Source of the DNA: Monosporascus cannonballus
Lineage: Eukaryota; Ascomycota; Sordariomycetes; Xylariales
DNA: 64,000 nucleotides
Direction of reading: 5' to 3'
NCBI GenBank assembly: GCA_004154925.1
Contig: QJNS01000062.1
Span: 186,001 to 250,000, forward strand
A program made the translations under genes and the position numbers. The number at the start of each line of letters is the position of its first letter. The stretch's first letter is position 1. The notes beneath the pieces were generated by a model. That model did no database searches and was not told the DNA's origin. It was given only the letters and a program-made list of their open reading frames with translations. Below, one piece after another: positions 12,241-22,907 of this stretch.

Positions 12241-12870
12241 GGCCAAGGTTGCAAATAATAAAGGGCCTCTATCTAAATTCAAATTTACGGCGTTCCAGCC
12301 GAAAAAAATAAATGCCTTTAAAACGGCGTCTATTGTAAATATAAACTGTGCTTGCTTTACGTCTATGCGACGTTGCTTTTCTTCCATCCTTTCCCGTTTT
12401 TCCAGCTGGTTTAGTTCCAAACCTTTTTTTTAATAATTTTACCGCCTTTTTTTTTAAAAAAAAAAGGTCCTATTAAAAGCGCAAGCGTTTTAATTTTCCA
12501 ACAAATTCCTTCGACCTTTTATCCTGTTAACGGCGTAATTCGGCTAACCCTTTTTTTACCGCCTTTTGTTGCTTTTTTGCAGCTTCCTAGTAAGCCAGAA
12601 AATTGTCTTTAGTTTTACGCTATTCGAGTAATAGACGGTCTTACGTTTTGTTTATTTTTTGTAAGAAATTTATAATTAAAACATTACAGAAAGGACGTTG
12701 CCGACAAATATAATAATTGCAATTCGAATACTCCGGAACGTAAAAATAATCGGTTTCGTTAAGTCGGATATAGTTCGAATAAGGGAAAGCTTTAATGCTA
12801 AATTTTTTAATTAAATTAGTACGAATATTGCGAGAATTGCATTAATTTAATCGAGGTTTTCTTTTTTTTT
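12196..12870 (-). pseudogene. Antisense third ORF of element E (six-Cys cluster plus coiled coil)
   Basis: Encoded opposite to gag-pol, between chromodomain and 3' LTR. The C-terminal 74 codons (12420-12196, TAA stop) are fully open. They read ELNQLEKRERMEEKQRR, then IFFGWNAVNLNLDRGPL and TLAVLKTVDQDFGGKTS. Upstream, after a frameshift around an A-run near 12420-12460, an Ala/Lys/Gln-rich helical stretch covers about 12650-12460. At 12781-12686 lies a C-x2-C-x7-C-x8-C-x2-C-x7-C pattern in which positions 1, 2, 3 and 5 are TAT (Tyr, one G-to-A from Cys) and 4 and 6 are Cys. The spacing resembles fungal Zn(II)2Cys6 clusters. No start codon is defined. DNA binding is an inference only. Confidence 0.7.
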
Positions 12871-12990
12871 TTAGATACGACCTGTTATAATAAAATCAGC
12901 CGAGATACCTTTAAGAAATTTTTTAACAAAACAAAATAGCTACTTACCGTATTTATCTCTGGAACAAAAATTCTTAGAAAGGGGAAATAA

Positions 12991-13412
12991 TGTTATAGGA
13001 ACAGGAGTTCCTGTCTTAAGGAGACCAATCTTTAAGGCCTAGCATGGACCTGTTACGGCTAAACCTCGGATAAGGAGGCTTAGCTTTTAAAGTAATCTAG
13101 TTAATGTAGGTGATCTGGGGACCAGATTATATAGATTATATAAATCTACGACATACATATTTTAAGAAATTAAGATATATAATAAATCGGTTTTTTATAT
13201 AAATAGTACTTGCTTAATTTCGTTTCTTAGTTATTAATTTAAGTTTTTAATTTAAAGGCAACTATACGGTTTTTTAATTAAGAGAAAAGTTTTTTAAATT
13301 TTTTTAACGAACAGATTATTAAATTATTCCTGGTCCTATTATTACCTGTAAATCAAGACCTTTTTCAGATACTGCTTATACCTCCAGGTAGATGTATAAC
13401 AGGTTCGTTATA
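12991..13412 (+). repeat. 3' LTR of element E
   Basis: 422 bp from TGTTATAGGAACAGG to AGGTTCGTTATA (decayed ...TTACA), preceded by a purine-rich AGAAAGGGGAAATAA. The last ~250 bp align with the D LTR (shared TTCTTAGTTATTAATTTAAG and the CTCCAGGTAGATGTATAACAG end), while the first ~150 bp differ. E and D are therefore sister subfamilies with a common R-U5 but different U3. Confidence 0.85.
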
Positions 13413-14707
13413 ATTATTTTGTTCGTAATTAATATAATATTATAAATAAATTTCTAAGGTTTAATTTATTCGTTTTATTTGTTTATTTGTTTAATGTTTA
13501 AGTACGCTGGAAAACTTATGATTTAAACCGATTTGTGCTATAAGGCTTCGCTAAAACTTAAATACGAATATTAATTATTTGGTTAAAATAATTTCCATTA
13601 ATAATCTGTATATGATAAAGATATGTCTAAAAAAATATATACTATTTGTTCGGCGTCTATGTTCTTATAATATGGTAAGAAATAGAAAACTTTGTAAATC
13701 GATCGACGATAACGAAAATGCTGTCGTAATGTACTCCTATAGCTAGATTTTTTGACATAGGAAATTTGATAATAAAGTCGAATATGATTAAATACTATGG
13801 TCGTTTTACGACTAGTAATAGTTGTAATTTTTCATATGGCTTATGTTATCGAATTTTCGTTTTAGCGTAAATATTGCATTGCCGTATGATTTTTTGTACC
13901 GTTAATTTTATTTTAAGAAAAGAATATGTACGTTAAAGCCGTTTTAAAGTTTTGTGGATTTCTGGATGTTTACATAATTAATGTTTGTATATTTTTCGTA
14001 TTAAATATTTCTGGTATTTTTTAAAAACTTTTATTTTATTCGTTTTTTGATTTTCTGAAAGATTATTATTTTATTGCTAGATTTCCTGGTATATATCGAA
14101 AGGTACTGCCCGAATTATCGTAATCTGTCGTAAGCATAAATATCTTTTTATAATAAGATTGAAAACTGTATAGTTAATTTTGACCAATTTTTTTCGAAGT
14201 CTGGTCGTTTATTCAGGGCGTTTGCTTTGCTATTTTCTAAGTTCTTTTTGTAGAGAATAACAAAATCGAAATTGGCTAATTTTTTCGCATAACGAAATTA
14301 TTGTTCTGTAAATTCCCTGGTCGTAATAAAACGGGTAAAATTTTTATAATCCGTATAAACTTTAACCTGATATAGGCTTCCTTTTAGGAAATGCTTTAAC
14401 TCTCGGAATATTATAATAATGGATATAAATTCTTTATTTAAAATGTTATAATTAAGTTCGATTTCGTTTCATTTGTATCAAACGAATACAATAAGGTATA
14501 ATTTGCTTTAATTATTTCGTTATCCGATTATTACGTCTAAAGAGTAATCCGAAATATCGGTTTTTAGTTTAACAAGGCGGTTTAGATCGTATATAATTAA
14601 TATTGGCTTGCTGGTAATCGCATTTGTGATGTCTTAAAATATTTTTTTTATTTTAGGCGTCTATTTGAATTTTTTTGCCTTCTTTATGAGGTTCGTTAAA
14701 GGTATAA
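13413..14707 (-). mobile_element. Element F: minus-strand pol fragment (RNase H to integrase)
   Basis: Family I-like pol read leftward from 14707. It starts at the RT/RNase H connection (matching the CCTTAACGAACC region near 25350 in A). It continues through RNase H (SSDYALGVII, then YTDYKNFTRFI, about 14600-14320), the integrase zinc-binding region (about 14050-13860) and the integrase core (about 13730-13440). Element E is inserted in the integrase at 13412/13413, and element A abuts the other end. The rest of F, including LTRs, is not in the window. Confidence 0.8.
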
Positions 14708-15082
14708 TGTTACGGTCTAACGGACTGCGGCCTCGGAAACGGTCGTGACAAGAAAGTAAGCCATGTAGGTCAAGTCACATAATGGCTCGACAGGATCTAT
14801 CGTAGAGCCCGTAAAGCCAGGCTCGACAGGATCTATCGTAAAGCCCGTAAAGCCAGGTTTAGCGGGATAAATAAAGACAGAAAAAACCAAGTATAAAATG
14901 ATTATTATTTCCATAATTTAAATAGCTTCAGCTTGTAATATAATATCGTTACCCAAGGTACCCTTGGTATTACGAAACGTAACACGTTACTATATCTATT
15001 ACTTAGATTTCTTCCATACTCCTGTTAACATAAACCCGTACGACTAAGGTTTAATAATTAGTTAAACCCCTTAGCCGTTATA
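14708..15082 (+). repeat. 5' LTR of element A
   Basis: 375 bp, TGTTACGGTCTAACGGACTG to CCTTAGCCGTTATA. It contains two tandem copies of a 36-bp unit (at about 14782-14853, each with GACAGGATCTATCGTA and CCCGTAAAGCCAGG); the 3' LTR has one copy, which exactly explains the 36-bp length difference. The U5 region (GGTATTACGAAACGTAA to GTTAAACC) is shared with all family I LTRs here. The bases just inside (tacgttccaaacttttg) resemble the same position in A2, B, J and K, but I cannot match them to a tRNA 3' end. Confidence 0.88.
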
Positions 15083-16184
15083 CGTTCCAAACTTTTGTTC
15101 AATAATATCGTCAGACTTTGAATAATATCGATTAACATTATGTTTACCAGCAAACAGCCCGAATAACCTACTTACTAGGTCCTTGATTACCCGGACACTG
15201 GAATGAAATCCGAGAAAAAGGAGAAACCTTGTTTTTTTCGCAAAAAAGTTCTTCGACGTCTAGATGTTATAAACGAACGCATTATTTAGCTAAAAAGAAA
15301 TAACAATGATTTTACGACGTCCTTTTAAATCGCCTATAAGAAACTTAAGGAGAAAAAAAAGGCTCCCGAAACCGGAAAGCCTTTTCGAACAAACCAGGTT
15401 ATTTAGCTGAATTCTACCAAAGAACTAAAGGAGATTTTTAAATTTCCTGAACCCAAATTTTTTAAAAGAATTTCGACCAAGTTATAATTATTTTTAATTT
15501 AATGCCGAATATATTTTAGGTATTTTGCTATTCGATTAATTACGCCTATTATATAAATCTAATTCGCAATTAAATAACTTATAAAGAATACGGTTATTTG
15601 GTGTAAGCCCGTTATAAGAAAATACGTTATTTTATTAATTGATAAACAAAATCAAAAAAATAATACAAATATATAACGATTACAAATCATTCAAATAAAT
15701 ATTAATAAATATTTTCAGAATAATAAACGAAAAAATAAAAGCCGAAATACAAATCTAATAATTACGATAAAAAGAATTAATTTTTAATTAAGGTAGTACG
15801 TTAATTTAATTAGTTTTTAAGTTAAATTAGGAACAAAAAACATTAAAAACCAAGTTTTTTGACGGCCTAAAAAAGGAAATACAGAAAAACCATTTTAAAC
15901 TTAATGGGCTTATTTATTTATCGGATTATATCGTTATAATAATTAAAATTAATAAGCGATAATGCGTATAGCGCATTAAAGGTATTAAAAGGAAAAATAA
16001 TAACAAATTCTAATATACGGTTAATATTAGCATTTTGTAATATAATAATACTTTTCATGGCATAAAACCAGGATTTATAGACCTAAGGGTTATTTATAAG
16101 AAAAGTTAAAGCCAGATTAAATGTTATAATTATAGCAAAATAGGAGATAAGGTAACATAATGCAAGGCGCCTAAAAAACCACGT
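15083..16184 (+). pseudogene. gag of element A, 5' part up to the zinc knuckle
   Basis: Leader and gag relic. Recognised by alignment to the gag of B (33150-33930): same order of segments, ending in a decayed CCHC knuckle near 16120-16165 (C-Y-N-Y-S-K-I-G-D-K-V, with Cys to Tyr changes). It then runs through the basic APKKPR-like tail, which is cut at 16189 by the A2 insertion and resumes at 22903. Confidence 0.72.
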
Positions 16185-16189
16185 TAGGA
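16185..16189. repeat. Target-site duplication TAGGA, left copy (element A2)
   Basis: TAGGA immediately before the A2 5' LTR; second copy at 22903-22907. The uninterrupted site is visible in element B, where gag reads CTCGTTAGGACAATTAG (33894 onward), confirming which bases were duplicated. Confidence 0.93.
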
Positions 16190-16558
16190 TGTTATGACCT
16201 AATGGGCTGCGGCCTCAGAAAACGGTCGCAATAGGAGAATAACCAAGCCATATGGGTCGAGTCACGTAATGGCTCGACAGGATCGATCGTAGAGCCTATA
16301 AAGCCAGGTTCGACAGGATCGATCATAAAACTTATAAAGCCAGATTCGATAAAATAGGAAAATTAAGTATAAAACATTCGTTATTTTCACAGTTTAAATA
16401 ATCCCAGCTTATAATATAATATTATTATTTAAGGTACCTTTAGCATTACGAAACGTAATACGTTATTATATTTATTATTTAGATTTTTACGATATTTCTA
16501 TTAACATAAATCCGTCGACTTAAGGTTTAATAATTAGTTAAACCGTTTAACTATTATA
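16190..16558 (+). repeat. 5' LTR of element A2
   Basis: 369 bp, TGTTATGACCTAATGGGCTG to a decayed CTATTATA end. It has two copies of the ~36-bp U3 repeat (GACAGGATCGATCGTAGAGC and a decayed second copy ending TAAAGCCAGA). The U5 half is conserved with A. Confidence 0.92.
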
Positions 16559-16639
16559 TGTTATAAGTTTTTGTTTAGTAATACCGTTAAACTTTAAGTA
16601 ATATTTAATATTATTAAAATATTAACCAGTATTTAAAAA

Positions 16640-17500
16640 ACCTTTATTTAGTAATTTTAGGTTCGAATTCGAGAACTGGAAAAAAAGTTTGATAATTTAG
16701 GGTTACGTTTACCTAATTCGTTTTCGTCCGTATAAAGCCAAAAAAGCCAGAACCTTACGATAAAAAAAGGCAACCTTTAAATTCTTTTAATTTAAATACG
16801 AATTTACTTTCGCTTTTTAAACTTTAGAGATTTAGTAAATATAGTTCTAACAGTAAAAACATGCTTAATAAAAAATGGGGCTAATTAATTTAAACCCATT
16901 ATAAGAAATTTCCTAAAAATAAAAAAAACGAATAAGGAAGATTTTATTAACGAAATTTTTTTAATTTATATTAATTTCGAAAATAAAATGTGCGATAATT
17001 TCGGCAATCCGGAAAAAAAACGATTAACGGTTTAATAATTTGTATAATTCTGACAAAAAAACATCTATATTTAAATATGCCGTAATTTTTAAAAGTTTTA
17101 CAGCTAAAACCGGATAGGGAAACAATAAAGCCGACGTTTTTATCGACATATTTTATAAAGGATTAAAAGATAATATAAAAAACGAAATTATTCAAGACGA
17201 ATAATTAATTACTTTAAACCGGTATATTGCGAAAGTCATTAAAATTAATAACCGACAATTTGAAAAATGATAAGAAAAAAAAAGGATAATACGCCTTATA
17301 TTCGGGGTATAAGTATAACCAGAAGAAAAAATAAAACGCATTTTTTATTCTTTATAGAACGGCATTAGGATTTATGGAATTCGTTGTTACCCATAAATAA
17401 AATTAAAATTAAATTAAATATTTTAATTATAGCAAAATAAGATATAAGGCTTATAAATATAAGAAATCTAAAAAACTATAATAAAATAATTAGACCCCTA
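16640..17500 (+). pseudogene. gag of element A2
   Basis: Heavily mutated relic in register with the gags of A and B. The knuckle near 17410-17455 reads Y-F-N-Y-S-K-I-R-Y-K-A-Y-K-Y, so every Cys and His ligand is now Tyr. Stops occur throughout. Short Phe/Lys-rich blocks upstream are the remains of capsid. Confidence 0.7.
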
Positions 17501-17699
17501 TTTTGGAAAAGTAATTTAAAAATAATTAAAAAATATTAACAAAATTATTAACATAATTTAAACCAAATACGAATTAAGTTTACGGCAAAAAGTCATATAA
17601 GGATTTTTACAACAAAAAATTTAATAAGAATTATTACAATAAAAGATTTAACGAAAAATGCAAAAAGGCAAAAAACTTGTTTAATAAATAATGCGAACA

Positions 17700-20600
17700 T
17701 AATAAAAGGCATTATAAGGATAATTACGTAAATACCAAAATTAGATAAAGGAAATTTATCCCGGAATTTCTGATTAATACGGTAAAATGCATACTATACG
17801 TTATCGACGACGAGAATATCCCGATTACGAAAAATAAAAATAACATATTTACGTACGAATTACCCGTATATATTATAAAGGATTCGATTTTCCAAACCGT
17901 ACCGGATATAATAAAAACAATAAATAATAATATCCACAGTTTCGAACCATAGCCCCAGAAAATATTTAATAGTTGGCCGAAGCGAAAAATTGGCCCGAAA
18001 AAAAGCAATACCCGTAAGAAAACCCTGTTTATTATTATGGATAATGCAATTACCAAACGGAAAAAGACTTAATTTAGCGTACGGAAAAAAAGCATTGCCA
18101 GAAAGTTATTACGGATTTTTATTTTTAATTAATATTTGTTATAAATCTTTACGAAAAAAAGTTATTAAGGAAAAAATACGTTAATTTATAAAAGATCTTT
18201 AAAATAATAACCAAAACGACGTATAATTGGATGTAATCGTAAATATAAAAAAATAATTTATTCGATAAAAAAAGATTATAAAAGAATTAGGAATCATGAA
18301 TACGGTTTGAAAAAACAATACGCCGACAATAACGATAAATATAATAGCTTAATACGTTAAACGAAAAAATACAAGTAAGGTTTAATAAATTTAAATAAAA
18401 ATTAAAAAAAAAGGTATTTATAAAAAAGCCGCAAGATAATAAAACCCAGAAAAACCAAAAAGAACTTTTAAGAAAAATTTTAAACGCGATAATAGGAAAC
18501 GTTAACGGCTTTATTATCTTGGGAATACAAATCGAAACGTATTGGTATACCGTAATAGTAAAATGCGAAATTCTAGGCGGAAATTATATTGTATTAAATA
18601 TGGTTAATAAACTTAAATTGTTATAGAAATATAAATTAGAACTTTATAAAACGATAAATGCTGAAAGTTAGGAATTTGCTTACGATAATTAAAAAATTAT
18701 ACGCGAAAGTAATTATTTCAAGATTTTCGTTAAAGGATAATATTAGATAGTTAATTTCGGTATCGTTTTATTTAGGAATTACGATATAATCTTAAGATTA
18801 TTATAAATACGTTAATACGGAATTTTAATTAATGGCGGAACTGGCTAAATAAAATTTATTTTATTCCTTATTAATAAATGAAAAAAGAAAAAATTAAAAT
18901 CTTACTATTTAATCGATAATAACGACGAATGTAGGTATAAGGATACGACAAATACCTTATTAACTAAAGGAATAAAATATAAAGAAAAATGAGTATTAGA
19001 AAAAAATACGACGTATCGTCGTTACCATCAAAACAAAATTAAAGTAATTAAATAATAATTTGGAATAAAAAGAATAATAGCCCAAGGAATTAGAAAATTT
19101 AATTAATATGCCATTATAATATTATAGATATAAGTAACTTTTTAAAAAAAAGCTTGATACGAAATTACCAGAATATAGCAAATAAAACCATAAAATAATC
19201 CTTAAAAGTTTTTTTCCATAAGGTTTTACCATATTTATAACTTTAGCGAAAACGAGTTGTATATTTTTAAAGAATACCAGGAAAATTAGCTACAAAAAAG
19301 ATAAATTCGACCTTCGAAGTTATTAGTAGGATATTTTATATTTTTCGTACCTAAAAAAAACGAAAAATTACGATTTTTAATTAACTATTAAAAATTAAAT
19401 AAAGTTATTATTAAAAATCTGATATTATTAGCTTTAATTACGGAAATAAAAAACAGATTTTATGGAACTAAATAGTATATAGCATTTAATTTTAAAAATA
19501 AATATAATTTTATTAAGATTAAAAAAGAATACGAATAAAAAATAACTTTCAAAACGAAATACGGACTTTTTAAATATTTGGTTATATTAATAAAATTTAC
19601 GAACCTACCAATAATTTTTTAGCGAATAATAAATTATGTATTACAAAAATACCTCGATATTTTCGTTATTTCCTATCTCGACAATATTTTTATTTTCTCG
19701 GAGACAAAAAAAGCATATGCAAAATACGTTCATAAAATTTTTTAAGTTCTATAAAATATAAAATTATTTATTAACGCAGAAAAGGATTAGTTCTATATAT
19801 AAAAAATATAATATTTGGGATATATAATTACCTTAGGATATATCAAAATAAATCTTAAAAAAATCGTTATAATTACAAAATAATAAACGCTAATAATAAT
19901 TAAGGAGGTATAGGTATTTTTTGGATTTGTTAATTATTATAAGAAGTTTATTCGAAATTTTAAGAAAATAGTTATATTTTTAATAAATTTTATAAAAACA
20001 TTTTTACATAAATACCAGATACGGAAAAGGTATTTCAAGATATTAAAAACGTAATTATTAATAAGTTAATATTAAATATATACGATTTAAACCGCCTTGT
20101 TATATTAGAAACCGATATTTCGAATTATGCGTTAAGCGTAATAATCAGATAACGAAATAATTAAAGCAAATTATACCTTATTATATTTTTTTCGTATAAA
20201 TTAAAAGAAACTAAGTTTAATTATGATATTTTAAATAAGGAATTTATGGCCATTATTATGGCATTTCGGGAGTATAAATATTTTTTAAAAAAAATTATAT
20301 TAAGTTAAGGTTTATACGGATTGTTAAAATCTTACCCGATTTATTACGATTAAAGAGTTTATAGGACGATAATTTCGTTACGCGGAAAAATTGGCGAATT
20401 TCGACTTTATTATTATTTACAAAAAAGGATTAAAGAATAATAAAGCAAATATTTTAAATAAGCGACCAAATTTCGAAAAGAATTGGTCAAAATTGGCCGT
20501 ATAATTTTAAATATTATTATAAAAGGATATTTATGTTTATGACAGATTACGACGATTCGGGCAATATTTTTCGATATATATTAAAACATTTAGCAGTATA

Positions 20601-21900
20601 ACGATAATTTCTTAAAAAATTAAAAAACGAATAAAATACAGGTTTTAAAAAACTATTAAAAATTTTAATACGAAAAACATACGAATATTAGTTATATGGA
20701 TATTTAGGGATTTATAAAACTTTAAAGCGATTTTAACGTATATATTCTTTTTTAAAATAAAATTAAGAGTATAGAAAATTATACGATAATGCGATATTTA
20801 CGCTATAACGAAAATTCGATAATATAAACTTTACGAAAAATTACAGTTATTATTAGTCGTAAAGTAATCATAATATTTAGTTACATTCGATTTTATTACC
20901 AAACTTTTTATATTAAAAGATTTAATTATAAAAATATATTATAATAATATTTTCGTAATCGTCGATCGATTTACGAAATTTCCCTATTTTTTATTATATT
21001 ATAAAGATATAAATGCCGAATAATTAATATGTATTTTTTTTAAATATATATTTAGCATATACGGATTATTAATAAAAAATATATTAAATAAAAGATTAAT
21101 TTTCGCATTTAAGTTTTAATAAAGTTTAATGGTATAAATTGGCCTAAATTATAAGTTATTTGGCATATTTAAATACTAAACAAACAAATAAACAAAACCA
21201 ATAAATTACAATTTGGAAATTTATTTACGATATTATATTAATTACGAACAAAATGATTAAATTAAGAAATTACTAATGGCATAATTAACTTATAATACTA
21301 GTTATTACGAAAGTATTAAAATAATATTTACGAATATAAATTTAGGTTTTATTTTAAAAATTTACAAAAAAATACGTAACGATAATCTAATTAATATTAA
21401 AATAATTTTTACCTTGAAGTAATTACGATAATTACATTAAGAAATAAAAATAAAAATAAAATTCGTACGAAATCAGATAAATAAATATTATAATTAAAAA
21501 AGGTTAAAGGGAATAATTTTCGAAAAAGAGGAAATGGTTTTTTTCGTTATAAAAAATATTTAAATAAAACGATTTAGCAAAAAACTCGATTTTAAATATC
21601 TCGGTTTATATAAAATTGCTAAGAAAATCTTAAAAAATAATTATTAATTAAAACTTTTATCAAAAATAAATTTTATTTAATTTTTTATATTTCCTTATTC
21701 GAATTAATAGAGGATATAATCAAAAGATATATGGTATAAGATAATATGGAAGTAAAAGACGAATAAGCATACGAAATGGAAAAGATTTTCGATATGCGAA
21801 AACAAAACGGATTTACTTAGTACCTAATTAAGTGAAAAAAGCATCCGGATTTCGAAAATACCTGGAAACCCGTTAAAAACATTATTAGTACTTAGCGCCT
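17700..21900 (+). pseudogene. pol of element A2: protease, RT, RNase H, integrase, chromodomain
   Basis: About 17760-17940 is a conserved pre-protease block (ILYVIDDENIPITKNKNN, then LPVYIIKDSIFQT) also seen in A, B and I. The RT catalytic box is at 19674-19685 and reads Y-L-D-N: the second catalytic Asp is Asn. The RNase H start has ETDISNYAL near 20110. Integrase is about 20560-21480. The chromodomain at about 21769-21880 is clear (YEMEKIFDMRKQNGFT, HPDFENTWKPVKN). The 17724-18056 minus-strand and 17990-18184 plus-strand open frames are shadows. Confidence 0.82.
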
Positions 21901-21929
21901 GTTAAAATATATTATTAATAATGCCAAAA

Positions 21930-22383
21930 TCGGTAAAATCGAAAATTTCCTAATTAATGGATAATTAATTTATGAACCCTGGGTTAAATTAGTCGAAAAG
22001 AAAAATAATTTCTGCCGTTATAATTTTGGCGGTTTTCAGTTCGGCCTCTTTTTTTCGACGTTCCAATTCGTTTAACTTTTCCAGGGACCAAAACTTACGA
22101 AATAGCATACGTACTATACGGTCGGCCCATAATTTCTTTTGTTTTCGAAAATGACGAACCTTAATTTACGCCTGTTCCGTTTTTTTTCGGCCTTTTTAAA
22201 TTCCGTTTTAACTTTAAGGTAATTGGAAACGAATTTTTCGAATTAAAAGGTGGAAAAACCGTTAATATTACAAAGGCCTTAATTTTGCGTTACGTATTTT
22301 TCGCATTTAGAAAAATCCGACGAAAAAATACGGTAGAATGGTAATTTGCGACGAACATAATAAAAACATACGGATATGTCCAT
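21930..22383 (-). pseudogene. Antisense third ORF of element A2
   Basis: Reads from ATG at 22383 leftward. Residues 6, 9, 17, 27, 30 and 38 follow C-x2-C-x7-C-x9-C-x2-C-x7-C as C, Y, Y, C, Y, C, each Tyr being one G-to-A from Cys. NGFSTF and FEKFVSNYLKVKTEFKKAEK follow, the start of a charged helical region. After a likely frameshift in an A-run it continues as FRKQKKLWADRIVRMLFRKF and SLEKLNELERRKKEAELKTA. It lies between the chromodomain and 3' LTR, opposite to gag-pol. Probably a nuclear or nucleic-acid-binding accessory protein by domain analogy; unproven. Confidence 0.68.
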
Positions 22384-22533
22384 AATTCGAAAAGTAATTA
22401 ATTTAAGCAAATTATTTCGTTTTTTCGTTTTTTTGTTAATCGATTTTTTAATACGACCCGATATAATAGCGGAAAAAAGATTTATAGAAGAAAAAAAAAT
22501 TTTCGGGACGAAAATTATGAAAAAGGAGGATCG

Positions 22534-22902
22534 TATTATAACTTAATGGGCTGCGGCCTTAGAAAATGATCGCAATAAGAAAATAATTAAGTTATATGGG
22601 TCGAATTACGTAATAACTTGATAGGATCGATCGTAAAGCTTATAAAGCCAGGTTCGATAGGATCGATTGTGAAGCCTATAAAGCCAGATTTAACAGGATG
22701 GGAGAATTAAGTATAAGATATTCGTTATTTCCATAATTTAAATAGCACTAGCTTGCAATATAACATCATTACTTAAGGTACCCTTGGTATTACGAAACGT
22801 GATACGTTACTGTATTTATTGCTTAGATTCCCACGATATTCCTGCCAACATAAACTCGTCGACTTAAGGTTTAATAGTTGGTTAAACCGCTTAGCCGTTA
22901 CA
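22534..22902 (+). repeat. 3' LTR of element A2
   Basis: 369 bp, TATTATAACTTAATGGGCTG to TTAGCCGTTACA; same length as 16190-16558, with RIP-like differences in both copies. It is preceded by the purine tract at about 22520-22533. Confidence 0.92.
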
Positions 22903-22907
22903 TAGGA
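22903..22907. repeat. Target-site duplication TAGGA, right copy (element A2)
   Basis: Direct repeat of 16185-16189. The sequence after it (TAACTAGAAACCCGTATC) continues the A gag tail as in B (CAATTAGAAATCTGTATC). Confidence 0.93.

Larger units (their letters stand above)
10861..13412 (+). mobile_element. Element E, right part (integrase to 3' LTR)
   Basis: Continuation of E after the D insertion, beginning with the duplicated ACCAA. It contains the integrase zinc-binding and core domains, chromodomain, the antisense third ORF (minus strand), a polypurine tract (about 12978-12990) and the 3' LTR. Its right end sits in the integrase C-terminal region of minus-strand fragment F. Confidence 0.9.
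16190..22902 (+). mobile_element. Element A2: full-length family I chromovirus nested in A
   Basis: 6713 bp, with two LTRs of exactly 369 bp and perfect TAGGA duplications. It is in the same orientation and family as its host A. Order: LTR, leader, gag with decayed zinc knuckle (about 17410-17455), protease/linker, RT, RNase H, integrase, chromodomain, antisense ORF, polypurine tract (AAAAAGGAGGATCG just before 22534), LTR. Confidence 0.93.

Noticed and set aside
15083..15110. tRNA primer binding site after the 5' LTR
   Set aside because: The junction sequence is similar in five elements, but I could not match it to a tRNA 3' end, so it is not annotated as a PBS.
17724..18056. 110-codon open frame on the minus strand
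   Set aside because: Lies antisense to the pre-protease block of A2, whose plus-strand reading is conserved in A, B and I. A shadow.
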